DNA from: Stratiolaelaps scimitus
Lineage: Eukaryota; Arthropoda; Arachnida; Mesostigmata; Laelapidae
NCBI GenBank assembly: GCA_019614645.1
Contig: JABWDB010000004.1
Span: 2,604,001-2,668,000, forward strand
Length of the DNA: 64,000 nt
Direction of reading: 5' to 3'
Of the stretch, positions 10,466-21,825 are shown piece after piece. Under the pieces are notes generated by a model that saw only the letters and a list, made by a program, of their open reading frames with translations, did no database searches and had not been told where the DNA came from. The translations under genes and the position numbers were made by a program. The stretch's first letter is position 1; every line of letters starts with the position of its first letter.

Positions 10466-13400
10466 ATGGGTCTCGCAGAGCAGATATTAGTGTTACTTTG
10501 GCAACCTTGTGCGTGGGCTTCTGTTGCCGGGGCCTTGGTTGTGGCATATCTCATCAACTTCTTTGTTCAGGTTTGGAGACTGCCCTCAGGACCACTTCCA
10601 CTGCCAATCCTTGGAAACCTTCCCCGTGAGTATAAGTGGACATCAAGTTCATCCGGGATTATCTAAGGAACCCGTGGTGGCAGATCTGTAAGAACGAACT
10701 AAAATCACGCATACAGGATTATATGGTCATAGACTCTGGGGGGTTTCCTATTTTATGTCGGAAACGACGGGGTTTAGGTAAAATGTATAGAGGCGTGGTT
10801 TGTTTTAAAACTCTTGACAACTCCGCTCGCGATGTGACTTGTTCTAACTATTACCGTTTTCAGGATCCCGACCTTTTCAGAACTAATTTCGAATTTCTCA
10901 GTGGGTAGAGGATCTGGGGATCCAATTAATTTGATAAATGGCTAAACTTAAAAAAATATATTTTTCACACTTCGATTTCTCCGACGTCTATTTTTACCGA
11001 GGTAGTTGTGGTTTCTTATTTTTTGTGATTCTTATCAGTGTTATCTCGAAGTGTATTCATCGTAGATTCTTTATTATGGCCTCGCCCGATTTCTCTTCAT
11101 ATGGTTAATGAAAATAGCTATAGCAATGCATATCGAAGGAGCCAGTCTTATTGATATATAAATGTATATTTAACTTAGTGGTATGGTCATTTCAGCGGAT
11201 TTATGAAAAACTATTTTTCGAAATGTTGGAAGTCGTTTTTCTAATGAGATGGCTTTTAGAACCTCCTTTCATAAAAGAGAACATTGATCGTTAGTGTCGA
11301 GATCTCAAAGATGACAACACTTCAACCAAAATCTGACATCGCCATCCATTTCAGACTGTGCGTCAGATCTCTTCCAAAATACTCACAGTTTCCGAATATA
11401 CATATATGTATATATAAAGAATATGACCGAGTGAATCAGCCTGTATGCTAGGCTATGTTGGCTAATCACTACGATTATTATTAAATATCTTGAAATAAAC
11501 GTTACGAAACAAAGGTTTTTGCATCCATACACATGAGTAATTTGTTCCAGCAGAATCATATACGAACGCCCGTGTTTTTTATGAACCTTTTGCACTTTTT
11601 ACATTGTGCGTTGCATCATTTCTATTTCTCGGAGCGCACAGCTATGAATGGCGAGAATCAGCGAATCACACGTATATTATATAATACAATGCCAATGGTC
11701 TTTGGTTCTGATAGATCTTCGCGGTCCAAAGACATTATTCGTAAAGGCGACGCAATGGAGCCGTCGATATGGAGATCCAATGACAGTGTGGATTGGGCCG
11801 AGGCCAATGGTGATCGCGTCAACGAAAAAGTCCTTTCGTGACATTTCCGGACCTCATAGGAATAACGTTGCTGGTCGGCCACGAGCGATTGTCACAGACT
11901 TGCAATCTCGAGGCTTCGTGGTGAGTTTGAGATATTCCTGATGTCCGTACGACATCTAATAGATTGCCTGGAAGTTAGCGGCAAGGCTAAGCAACGAAAT
12001 TAACGATATTTCAATGAAATCGAAAATTGCATGGTAGTAAGGCTCATTGTAGATAATGCAACAAGCGGTACCGTGGACGTTAAATGTTGGCTGAGAGTCA
12101 GCCCGAAAAAGTTTAAAGTTTAAGATAATGCAACAAGCAGCCGATGGTTGTTGTCATGGATATTTTTTCGCCGTCAACATCGTTTCTAAGATAAGCTTTA
12201 ACTTCGATAAGACAGTTGTCCCTAGCAATCTTGTGGAATCTATTAGAAATGTACATTTGAAAACTGGTTCTTTCAGTTATGGGTTTGTAGCAGTGAACTG
12301 TGGATGTGAATACCAATTACCTGTAGGCCCAAAAGCTTCCAAATACAATAAATTGATTCTTTGAGGTTACTTTATATAGACATAACTTTGCAAACAATGT
12401 CTTGAAATGACGTCCCCTACATTAATGACCATGAATCTTAATGGTCAAAATCACTGGAAGATTATTTCCTGCTATAACCGGGACATCTTACGATCAATCT
12501 GTTCACACACGGGTTTTTACTATATGGGGCAATGAATACAACGATATTGTTCACTTTCAAAATGTGCTTTAATTCACTTTTATAGGACGTCGCTTTTAGT
12601 GATTTCACACCAGCATGGGATGTGCTCCGACGACTGAGTCATGTTGCCCTTCGGAAGTTCGCTCAGACAAATCGATTGGCTAATATTTGTAGGGATAGCG
12701 TTAACATTAGTATGGAACGTCTATTCGGAGATGAAGAGAGTAAGACGGCAACTGGAGAAGTTGTCGATTTTGTCAACGATATCGTCGACAACATCCTTGC
12801 AGTCTCAGCTTATGGCGGGTAAGCTTAAAGGATTAGCAGTTAGCTTTCGTTCTTCTCAAATTATTTAAACATCTAGACCATTCCCTAGATGCTAGACTTA
12901 TACAGTATGTTGGCTGCTCATTGGTGATGGTGAATTGTAGATTTGATGAGGAAACCATTAACGACCACAAACGTCTTCGAGCGGCTGCAAAAGCCCTTGA
13001 GAAGGCACTCGCAAGCGGACTGCCTTCTGATATCCTACCTATACTCGGCTGGGTGTTCTACAGCAAGGAGAAGGCTGGCCGGGACGGCCTTCGCTGTTTC
13101 AGTGAGGTAACAGACAAAATGTTCGCGAAGTCTGCCGCAACGTATGTTCCAGGTACGGTAATGCAGTATGTGCTGTACTAGGAGTAATCCAATGGGGTTC
13201 CCTGCTACTGTCGTTTCGAAACATGGGTCCCCTCGTGGAGTTAGCTTATGCTGTCGGTATAGATGCATTGTATACAACCAAACGATTTCCTTATTGAATG
13301 GCGGGGCGTGGTTTGTGATAGCATTGGATTGACCTCCTGAATCTCCGGGTACGGCGAGGCATATGCTAAACGAAAAAGTGATTTACAACATCAATAGTTG

Positions 13401-14472
13401 CCACGTTTGGTGGCTGGTTTGAAGTTTTGTGTATAACGTTGGCTGTTTATTTTAGTTTTTTTACTGACAAAATGGGTTAATTACGAACCTGTATACTTGC
13501 CACGCCTTTCCATTTGTTTGATGGACGCTCGGTGATCGTAAAATATGTCTAAGGAGCGACGCCACGGCACTTCACCGACGTACTGTTGCAAGCGCGGGAC
13601 GACTTCGTCGCTGAGGACCGGGAATCGGCCAAGTATCTAACCACTGGGAATCTTCGCCAAGCGGTACTTGATATTTTCGGTGCAGGCACCGGTACTAGCA
13701 AGACAATCCTTAGTTTTTGCCTTCTGCGATTGGCAAGTGACCCTCAGCTGCAAGAGGAACTGCGAGACGAGGTTGTGTTGACTTTGGGCGAAAGACCTTG
13801 CGAGATTGAAGACCGCACCAAACTTCCATTGCTGCGTGCGTTTATTCAGGAGGTTATTCGCTTCTATCCGGCCGCGCCGCTGTCACTACCTAGGAAGGCT
13901 CTCATCGATGTGAACATAAGTAAGTTATTGGGATCTTTTGTATTTATCTATAATATTTCTATAATCTATTTGGCAGAGTTACAGTTATATATTATATAGA
14001 CCATTCCTCTCATAGAATTACATTGGCCTGTGTTTGTGTTGCATGGATGGTGCTGTCGTACATCATATTATTGTCGCAGGTTGTTATAATAAAAACAAAG
14101 TCTCGAATTTTGCTGGTGTCATCTGTAGATGGCCATTTCATTCCAAAGGGCACCGCCATGTTCATCAATCTGTATGCTGTTAATCGTGACCCTGAGATCT
14201 GGGGCGACGACGCTACCGAGTTCAACGCGAAACGGTTCCTATCAGCGAGTAAGGATCAGATCAGCCGAGGTGCTACCGCGTTCGGCATCGGGGCACGATC
14301 CTGCATTGGCGAAAAGATGGCGCTAGCTGATTTTGAATACTCCCTGGTGCGTCTCCTACAATCCGTGCGCATCTCCGGCCCTGGCGGTCCTAGTTCGCTG
14401 AATCTGAATTTTACTGAAAATCATATCATTCTCGAGCCCGTCAGGCAGGATATTGTTTTCCAAAAACTCTAA
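10466..14472 (+). CDS. Cytochrome P450 copy B, CYP2-clan type, six exons
   Basis: A heme-thiolate monooxygenase, probably ER-membrane anchored. My exon model is 10,466-10,625, 11,715-11,920, 12,586-12,818, 12,941-13,152, 13,554-13,919 and 14,129-14,472. All introns are GT-AG and the sum is 1,521 nt, giving 506 residues, normal for a microsomal P450. Features in order: N-terminal hydrophobic anchor (about 9-34), proline-rich hinge L-P-S-G-P-L-P-L-P (about 40-48), C-helix W133-x-x-x-R137, I-helix A314-G-T-G-T-S319, K-helix E370-V-I-R373, A-K-R-F in the P-E-R-F place (426-429), and heme loop F444 to G453 with axial Cys451. Gly317 stands where an acidic residue is usual (A-G-x-D/E-T), so its oxygen activation may differ. 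Intron phases are 1, 0, 2, 1, 1. The substrate is unknown. The acceptors before exons 2 and 5 have weak pyrimidine tracts. AATAAA motifs follow at 14,623 and 14,641. Confidence 0.92.
12051..12138 (+). mobile_element. Mini-retroposon copy 1 (56 bp with 16-bp TSD)
   Basis: The insert at 12,067-12,122 is flanked by perfect 16-bp direct repeats AGATAATGCAACAAGC (12,051-12,066 and 12,123-12,138). It begins GGTACCGTGGACGTTAAATG, contains a small stem GGCTGA-GAG-TCAGCC, and ends in a repeated AAAGTTT-like tail, which suggests plus orientation. It lies in intron 2 of P450-B. The matching site in unit 1 (about 103-117) is empty. Confidence 0.8.
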
Positions 14473-14622
14473 TTCTCATTTGAACATCACAGCAGCCTGT
14501 TTGCCATGTAAAGGCGCACGTATGTGATACTTAAGGGTGCGATCGGAAGTCTGAAACGTCTACGCTCTCTCGCTCTCACCCCTTTGTCGTTTATGAGAAT
14601 TCCCGTGTGGTTAAAATTAATG

Positions 14623-14646
14623 AATAAAAACAACTAATATAATAAA
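14623..14646 (+). terminator. Candidate polyadenylation signals of P450-B
   Basis: Two AATAAA hexamers (14,623-14,628 and 14,641-14,646) lie 150-170 bp after the stop codon. P450-A has equivalent motifs at 2,436 and 2,444. The cleavage site cannot be seen. Confidence 0.5.
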
Positions 14647-14754
14647 TGACTCAATACTGTGATCATCACTTTGCTATTTAAAGTTTCTCAAGAAAGTGCT
14701 AGTATTCCTTGCAACGGTAACGCTCCTCAACTTGAAGATGCATTCTAAAGCCTC

Positions 14755-14790
<36 letters not shown>

Positions 14791-15171
14791 CCATTGTTCA
14801 ATTCATGACGCAGTGTTTCGCCAGTTTCAGAGAGAGTGAATGTAATCTCAGGAACTCACTACGTTTGACTGATATACAGTGCTTACAGGCTTGACTAAAC
14901 CTAATGCCTAAACGCCAAATAACCAAAATAATAATCAATATTGAGGGGCTCACATCAGGCAAGCTAGACCTTCTTACCAATGAATAGTACTTCTGCTCGG
15001 TGATTGCCAGAAGGTAAACTCTCTTATACTTAAATTGGTTAGGTCCTAAATTTTAGGTCTCCTTTCACCTAAATTCACGCAAATGGGCAAGAAGCAATTT
15101 GTTGTTTGACAGTAGTTGTTTGACAGCAGCTCGGTATATGACTTATCCACGATATGACGTGATGGTACGGC

Positions 15172-15382
15172 AAGATATGGCGCTCAGTAACTTCACACTG
15201 TAATGGTCTGCTCCTCGACCCTTATGTCATATTGTCACAAGGAAACATGCAAGTCCACATCGTCTCGCTGAGGTATCCTAGACCAGTGTGGAGATATCTC
15301 ACTCAAACGTCTGTTCAGCAACAAGGACAGGGTGACCCCTAAGCTCATTGGTGCTATCCGTGAGGCTCTTCTCCTGATGTAA
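15172..15382 (+). pseudogene. Unrecognised open fragment conserved in both units (unit 2)
   Basis: This is the counterpart of 3,870-4,080. It has the same order of open stretches and the same frame change, before 15,287. The terminal 31-codon stretch (15,287-15,382, TAA) differs from unit 1 at a few bases: two replacements, A-E to P-K, in the middle, one replacement at the last residue, and a silent change. That pattern does not show strong constraint. Confidence 0.35.
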
Positions 15383-15705
15383 TCTAGCAATTGATCTCCG
15401 CTGGGATTATAATCAAAATTACCAACAATGAGTTGAGTGTTTTCTCAAGTGTTATAAAAATCTTATTAGATGACGATGAACATGTTCTAGGTTTACCCAA
15501 GATAATCGCAACGACCACAAACAAATAGATTTTCTTTGTTTCAAAAAGAACTACAAGGACAATATGCTTGCTCAGATGCTTAGCTTGGTATTATCAAAGT
15601 GTGATAAACAAGATATTCGCCAAGACCCTGCATGGTCGCACTAATACAGATGTGTTATCTCCAAAGTAAACCATTACGTTTCAATGCAAACGGTTCACAT
15701 TCCAG

Positions 15706-15853
15706 GTCAGCGCGGTGGCTTGGGCGGCTAAGTCTCTGGCTGTAAAAAACCAGAGGCCGCAGGTTCGAGTTCCGCTGTGTGATGACATACAAGAGAACTT
15801 AAGCATTGTGCAATTGCAGTTCCTTTAATAAACCAATAAAGCTTTAACTTTAG
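15706..15853 (+). mobile_element. tRNA-derived SINE, family 1, full-length copy
   Basis: The head has an A-box-like TGGCTTGGGCGG (15,716-15,727) and a B-box GGTTCGAGTTC (15,772-15,782), the two internal Pol III promoter elements. The body contains GAACTTAAGCATTG and AATAAACCAATAAA. The tail is a short CTTTAA repeat. Unit 1 has the empty site (CACATTTCAGTCATT near 4,390), so the element inserted after the duplication. Short flanking repeats (TTCCAG / CTTCAG) may be the target duplication. Other copies lie at 26.1, 52.3 and 56.4 kb. Confidence 0.85.
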
Positions 15854-16885
15854 CTTCAGTCATTAGCTTGCAACCAAGCAAGCCACAATACAAATACGTA
15901 ACAGTGTCACTGTGTGTGATTTTAATTTATTTTTGCTCCGTATACAAAATAATCGCACGTTTTATAATAACTAATATTTTGCATCAAATCAATTGTGTTG
16001 TCATGTTTCTCAGCGAAAGCTTAAACGTCGAGCCTCTTGCCTCAAAAGACTGTACTCTAACTACTTGAAAGAGGACAAAATCAATTCAAAACGCTGGGTA
16101 TCGCCCTTGAGTACCTGCCCATTGTCCGATCTTCGCTTGTGCCATTCATCTAACGATAGCACCTCAAGTATTGCTGCGACTACACTGCGTCCTCATACGG
16201 CTTGTCACCATCTCGGACGTTGCATGTTAAAGATGATTTCCTCGAGGAAAACCATAACCGCTTCAGGCACCACTTTCTCCAATCTAGGCTGTATGTCCCA
16301 TAAAAAAAATAATTTCTATCCGAACGAGCCGTATATATGCGCGTCATGCATAGTTCACACATGTGCGGCAGCCTCTCTGCCTGCTACGCCAAACCACCTC
16401 GTCTTGCCCCGAGGTTTTGTAGGGCTTTCGTTGAAACAGTTTTCGGGCATCCTGGAATTAAGTCCTATTCTCGGCTAGCCGTGCCCTCTTCACGCATCTC
16501 GATTGACCCTTGTCGAACATCGTCATGTATGAAATGTTGCGTCTCGTCATAACGGTTGCAGGAAGACCCCTTACGTGTTGGTCTCCGAAGGTATTTGGTT
16601 TGAGTGAACGGTTTAATTGACCCCGCCTATACAACTTGTCCTCGCTATGTTGGCACGTCAAAGGAGATGATCGAATGCCTTGTCGACCTCAAATCGATTG
16701 GTGTCACATGCCACCCACTGGCTTCCGCTAGCCATAGTCAAAATGTAGAATCACCGAAACGCTGGGAATATTCCTCAATGATGCTGGTCCATCAGCGTAG
16801 TGTGACTGGTACATTTTCTCAGCTAGTGACGAGTTGCCTCTGTGCCTCTACCGAATAACAGCAGAATTCGGGAGGTCGGGATCAT

Positions 16886-18469
16886 TCAGACCTCGTGCCG
16901 AATATTGCCAGTTGACATCTCGGGCTCGTGGTCAGTCGGCTCACTGGTCGTCTCATTTATGACCGGAGTTGACCTACGAGGCGTCTTCTTTCTACCGTCA
17001 ACTCGAACCAGCTCACTCTGGGAAAGATGGGCCACAATGCCAGCGCCGAAGGCATCTCCAAGCACATTCACCGCGGTCCGAACCCGGTCGAGAATCCAGT
17101 CGACGGCGACAATCATCGATATGTCTTCGGTGGGCAGCCCCACAGCGGTCAATACGAGAATCATCGTGATGAGGCCAGCGGACGGGATTGCTGCGGCGCC
17201 CACAGATGCGGCGGTCGCCGTCAACGACACGACCACGAGTTCCCCAACACCGAGCGTGACGCTGTTCATCTGCGCAATAAAGATCGCGGCGACCGCCTCG
17301 TACAGCGCTGTGCCATCCATATTGACGGTGGCTCCAATCGGCAGCACGAAGCGCGTTACACGCTGATCGACTTTCAGGTTCTGCTCGAGACATCGAAAGG
17401 TCACGGGCAGCGTTGCCTGGCTGGAAGCTGTGCCCAACGCAGTGACGATAGCTTGCAGCATCCCCCGAAAGAAGATGCACGGATTTGCCCGGGTAATCAC
17501 GAAATAGATTAAAGGCAGCGTGATAAACACGTGAATGAATAGCCCAACCAGGACGGTGAGCATGTACAGGCCGAGCTGCGCAGCGGTCGTACCGATGTCG
17601 CTAATGGCCATAAACTTGCCAATGATCAGCGACATGATACCGAATGGCGAAAACCACATGACGAGGAAAACGATTCGCATGATGATCTCATTCAGCTGGG
17701 TGAAAAACTTCACTACGGTATCGGCTCGGGAGCCCATTTGTCCGCAGATGATTCCGAACACAATGAAGAACACGATGATACCTATCACGTTTGTGCCATC
17801 TTTGTATACAACTTTGCGTTTTGTCTCATACGATCTCTTGCCAGTACCAACTTCTACCCGAGTGACATTTTCGTATGCGGTCTCCGCCCGCGAGATGCAC
17901 GCTTGAATAAGATTGTCAGGGAAAACATTCCGGACGAAATCGAGATACGTATCTAAGGATGAGACTCGTGTGTTTGCTTCTGGCCGTATGACCACATGCG
18001 ACTCCGACTTAATCGACGGATCGCCGGGATGTATCGCTATAACCACGAGGACGCCGAGAATAGCAGCGAGAACGGTTGTCACCACGTAATAGACGAGTGC
18101 CCGAGTGCCCATTGTGCCGCATGACCTCGGATCCAGCTGGGACAGGCCGGAGACCATTGAGGATATAATCAGTGGAAGTATAAGCATCTTCAACATCGCC
18201 ATGAATATCTCCCCGGGAAACGAGATTATGAGGATAGTTTCCGTCGAGGGCGAAAGCATTCGTGCTAGCAGGCCGAACACCACGCTGAGTAGAACGCCGA
18301 GCACAGTGAGTACCAGCAGTAGATTATCTTCGCCCCACAACGTCTGGGTTTGCTGCATTGTGACCGTGCTGGTGATCATGCTGCTGACGCAGCCCTCGGC
18401 CGTTATGCCCGGGCCAGCTCCGCGCTGTACATTCGGTGATACATGAGGAAGTCGCCGTACATTTGACAT
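16886..18469 (-). CDS. Excitatory amino acid transporter, intronless copy 2 (SLC1 family)
   Basis: This 527-residue paralogue of EAAT-1 has the same gene structure. Key residues are kept: N-V-T at 201-203, HP1 A-S-S-Q at 348-351, N-M-D-G-T-A-L-Y-E (383-391), HP2 A-A-A-I-P-S-A-G (425-432), and D461-x-x-R464-T465-x-x-N468. The membrane core from about 230 to 480 is almost identical to copy 1. Differences concentrate in the N-terminal 50 residues, the TM3-TM4 extracellular loop and the C-terminal tail, while both proteins end in I-R-H-E-V. That pattern fits purifying selection on both copies. The start ATG is at 18,469 and a terminal TGA is at 16,886. No intron or frame break is seen. It converges on P450-B. 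Confidence 0.95.
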   Translation of the reverse strand: MSNVRRLPHVSPNVQRGAGPGITAEGCVSSMITSTVTMQQTQTLWGEDNLLLVLTVLGVLLSVVFGLLARMLSPSTETILIISFPGEIFMAMLKMLILPLIISSMVSGLSQLDPRSCGTMGTRALVYYVVTTVLAAILGVLVVIAIHPGDPSIKSESHVVIRPEANTRVSSLDTYLDFVRNVFPDNLIQACISRAETAYENVTRVEVGTGKRSYETKRKVVYKDGTNVIGIIVFFIVFGIICGQMGSRADTVVKFFTQLNEIIMRIVFLVMWFSPFGIMSLIIGKFMAISDIGTTAAQLGLYMLTVLVGLFIHVFITLPLIYFVITRANPCIFFRGMLQAIVTALGTASSQATLPVTFRCLEQNLKVDQRVTRFVLPIGATVNMDGTALYEAVAAIFIAQMNSVTLGVGELVVVSLTATAASVGAAAIPSAGLITMILVLTAVGLPTEDISMIVAVDWILDRVRTAVNVLGDAFGAGIVAHLSQSELVRVDGRKKTPRRSTPVINETTSEPTDHEPEMSTGNIRHEV

Positions 18470-21343
18470 TGTGATAACCGGTCCTTAAGGGAGGCCACAC
18501 ATTGAGATATAGAAGAAAATTTTAGCTCGTCCGCCTAAATGCAATAGAAATGTATGACAGTGAATGAAATATAGTCATATGAGCACAATCTGTTGGCAGT
18601 GATTCGTCCAGTAATAGTCTCCTGTGACCCCTTAACGACTTCGTTTCCGTTAGCTGTGTGGGGACTGGATTCTCCGTAGTCGATGACTTCCAATGCAGTG
18701 ATTAGCCGCGCTAACCAAGCCAGGAAAGCTACCTAGAGATATGACAGATGATACCTTATCCTAATGATGCGGTAATTTGTTAACCTTTGGAGCTAAGACG
18801 AAGTCATCTGTAACAATTGCTTTGAAGGGGGGTTATCTTGGTTTTGCTTTTCGAATAGAATTTCCCTACACGACTCAATAAATTTCAAAGGTTGGCTATA
18901 CGAAGGTTGATTTTGGCTCTTATTGGTTGGTTGATCGAAGGTTGATCTTGGCAGGCTTCAGCCGTTTGTAGGAGTAAGCCGATCGAGGGCTCGCCGAAGC
19001 ACATTTACATATAGGATGATTACAAAACAATTTTTTTTAATTTACAAAAGGTAATTTTTAGGGAACGTCAACCGTTTTTTGCAGGTTTCTCTCAGTGAGG
19101 TCTGGTTTGCAAATTGGATTGTAGGATCCGGTGGACGAGGGTTAAAAAAATGATCGTAACAATTTTTTTGTAATACCTTCAGTTTGTTTCAAACACCTTT
19201 AGTTTTCCTGGAGTCGGGCAAACACGATGTAGCCCACCGCTTGCCATAGTGTGGAGTTCGCTCTCTCGTGAATTACGAGTACCTGTGAAATCTGTGCCTT
19301 CTCGCGTATATGTACAAACAATTATATTGTGATGTTCTAAATCTTTGTGACACTCTTTTATCATTATTTTATTACGAAAATGTAATTGCAATTCCGTCAA
19401 TGAACCACCAATTGGATTATGTTGTTAATAACTAAATAAGAACCGGTTCAATTTAGCTGTACACTACCAAATACGAGACTGCAGTGATCGCACTGCTATA
19501 CAATCAATTTAATGTGATGAGTATTTATATGGTTTTATAGCTGATTACATTTATCACCTACTGTTGCTGTAATATTTACTCTATGTGGGATATTGATCAT
19601 AATTGTGCATCTTTAAATATTCAGTATTTAGAGAAGTAGTTGGGAACAGAGTGTCAGGCCGTGACCGTCATAGCCAAAAGGGAGGCGATGGCATTGCCTC
19701 TCTGCCTCAAAGCGAGGCCCTGTAGAAGGAAGGATCATTCAAGCTTGTCCCCATTGTAATACAACAACAGATTATGCGGTGGTGTTCATCAACTTGTAGC
19801 GCCCCCTGTATTTCAACAAATCGTTACGAAGAGCACACATTTGAGGAATTTTGTATCTGATTCATGTACGTGTCAAACTAATATATATATATATATACCA
19901 CAAATAACAAAGCATATGAGGATGTATGCAGCCTGCTACGACTAAAAGACCCGGGCTACAATTGTCAAAAAAATTGGCAGAAATTGTTGCGTAGAGCAAA
20001 ATTATTTACGCAGTTCGTCGACGTATGGTACTAAGAAGCTCATGGGACGTCCACGAAAGGTCAGCCAGCGAACTGCCATGCATATTTGTCGATTGGCCTC
20101 GAATTTGACCATAAATTGTGAAGCAATTCGACATGAGTTAAATCTTCAGGTTCATTAATAGCTTTCAGGATAATTAAACGTTGTCCGCATATCAAACGGG
20201 CGCAAATGAAAACAAAACCTCACCTTCAGCATTGCCACCTTATTGCAGCCAAACGTAGAGACTCTCCAGAGACAAGGACACTATACTAAAAGCTGTGTGG
20301 ATGACAATAACACTAACTGTACCGTGAACACCATTATTATGTGAGCGGGGTACTGTATTTTTGTACTTGAACGATTCAGGCATGTCTAGGTGATACTTTT
20401 TTAGACGTCCTATTATGACGCCCCCTCTTGAAGCTAGTTGATTTTATTATCAATTACTTTCCTTAGGTGGGAGGTTTTCTGGATAGCACAGACGTTCAGC
20501 TAAGTGCTTGCGAATGATGGGTCATTCACGAGAACAATCTCTGCAGCTACGTATCGTCTAGCTGACCTCAAAATCCTCTCTGAAGAACATCAATCTCATG
20601 GACGCGCTTATCGAATATCTCCATTACTATAATCGGCCTCAACTTCGGGACAGTTGTTACTTGATTGAACTAATCTACTCAGACCGGATGATATGGCCGT
20701 GAAGGGTGTATTATACACAGTACACATTGTAAAGCATCCATGTTGCACCGAAATCTCACGTCGACAAAAGACGAAAAAAGTATATTATAGTCACCGATAA
20801 TTTCATTACCTTTTTAAATTCAAATAAAATGCTTGAAAGAAAATATATAAATAATAAGATATATAAACCGAAAAACTCGAGAGCCCTGTTGTCTGAATTT
20901 ATAAACATTATCTTGGTATACATTTACACAAATAATAACATATTATATACATGCATTTATATAGAAATTTATTTAAATCATATTTTCCCATCATAAATAG
21001 GCACGGTGAATATGGAGGATCAATTTTCGAGCCTGCGATTAGCACATGCGTGCTTTAAAGAGAAGCGGTTACTTCACTAGTACCTGTCGGAACACTTCCA
21101 TTATATAAAGGCATGCTCTTTTTTCTAATTATTGTGTTTCTTAAAATATATGTCCATTTACTCACGTTCACTCAGATTCTCTAACGAACCGACCGATACG
21201 ATAGTCATTGACAGAAGGACATGACAACTTGCCTCCATTTAATTTTCAATCTCTGCAAATCAGCCACCTCGTCGGCTGAGTGAGCCTTAACAGCGAGTCC
21301 CCTTGTTGGTTTCGCCTGAAGCTCAACAAGTGAGCCAGCCCTG
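18470..21343. other. Spacer upstream of EAAT-2, no gene seen
   Basis: The first 500 bp match the EAAT-1 upstream flank and probably contain the promoter. About 19,000-19,900 is AT-rich without recognisable content. A decayed Tc1-like transposase follows at about 19,940-20,290. From about 20,710 the sequence again aligns with unit 1 (9,430 onward), up to about 21,100. Confidence 0.5.
19940..20290 (+). pseudogene. Decayed Tc1/mariner-type transposase fragment
   Basis: One plus-strand frame contains G-R-P-R-K-V-S-Q-R-T-A followed by N-C-E-A-I-R-H-E-L-N. This resembles the GRPR-type hinge and second helix-turn-helix of Tc1-like transposases. After a frame break a second stretch reads R-I-I-K-R-C-P-H-I-K-R-A-Q-M-K. 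The DDE catalytic part is not visible and no inverted repeats were found. The homologous stretch of unit 1 seems to lack it. Confidence 0.5.
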
Positions 21344-21789
21344 TTGATAGCGCCTGGTGGGAACAGTACAACTGTTCAAGTGACGAAATGTCGCTCCAAA
21401 TGCCAATTCTTGCGCGACTCTCGCTCATTTGTCCGTTCGTCGTTGTCCGACCTGTCCCTTACCCAACCGGAGCGACTCTTCCCCAACCGGAGCAGCTTTC
21501 CACCGCTCTCTCATCTTCGGTACCGCTGCTCGTTCGGTGGCGCCAAACGAACGCACGCCGAACCGTCGAACTGCTGGCCGTCAACGTTGAAATCAACGGC
21601 GGCAACGACGACGACGACGACGACGCCACCAACGGAAGCCAACGCAAATTCGGGTCCCCCGAGCGGCTGCCGGCTCCGCCGGCTGTCAGAACTATCGAGG
21701 CGCACGAGCAGTTGGACGCCCGCTCGATCGTGCGACCGGTGGACGTCAATCGCGCGTCTCCTATACACGTCTTAGTGGGAGTGTTTTGA
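21344..21789. repeat. GC-rich low-complexity segment with (ACG)n
   Basis: This segment is CpG- and GC-rich, open in several frames on both strands, with a (GAC/ACG)n tract at 21,604-21,627. The absence of a recognisable domain and the simultaneous openness of opposing frames argue against a real CDS. It lies in the part of unit 2 that has no counterpart in unit 1. Confidence 0.5.
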
Positions 21790-21825
21790 GGGGGAATAAG
21801 TGTGGAATTAAATCAACCGGTTGAG

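Larger units (their letters stand above)
14473..16885. other. Spacer between the convergent P450-B and EAAT-2
   Basis: It aligns with 2,309-5,560 minus the unit-1-specific 600 bp and holds the P450-B 3' UTR, a (TA)n run at 14,758-14,789, the conserved open fragment (15,172-15,382), a SINE (15,706-15,853) and the EAAT-2 3' flank. Plus-strand frames at 16,337-16,858 are interrupted versions of the unit 1 frame and look like antisense of a 3' UTR. Confidence 0.6.
9905..21825. repeat. Tandem duplication unit 2 (intact P450-B plus EAAT-2)
   Basis: This is the second homologous block, with the same gene order and orientation as unit 1. It starts with the promoter-like block that recurs at 21,826. 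Relative to unit 1 it carries extra insertions: a 56-bp mini-retroposon at 12,067, a tRNA-headed SINE at 15,706, a decayed Tc1-like segment near 20 kb, and about 720 bp of GC-rich sequence at about 21,100-21,820. The exact breakpoints cannot be fixed by eye. Confidence 0.85.
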
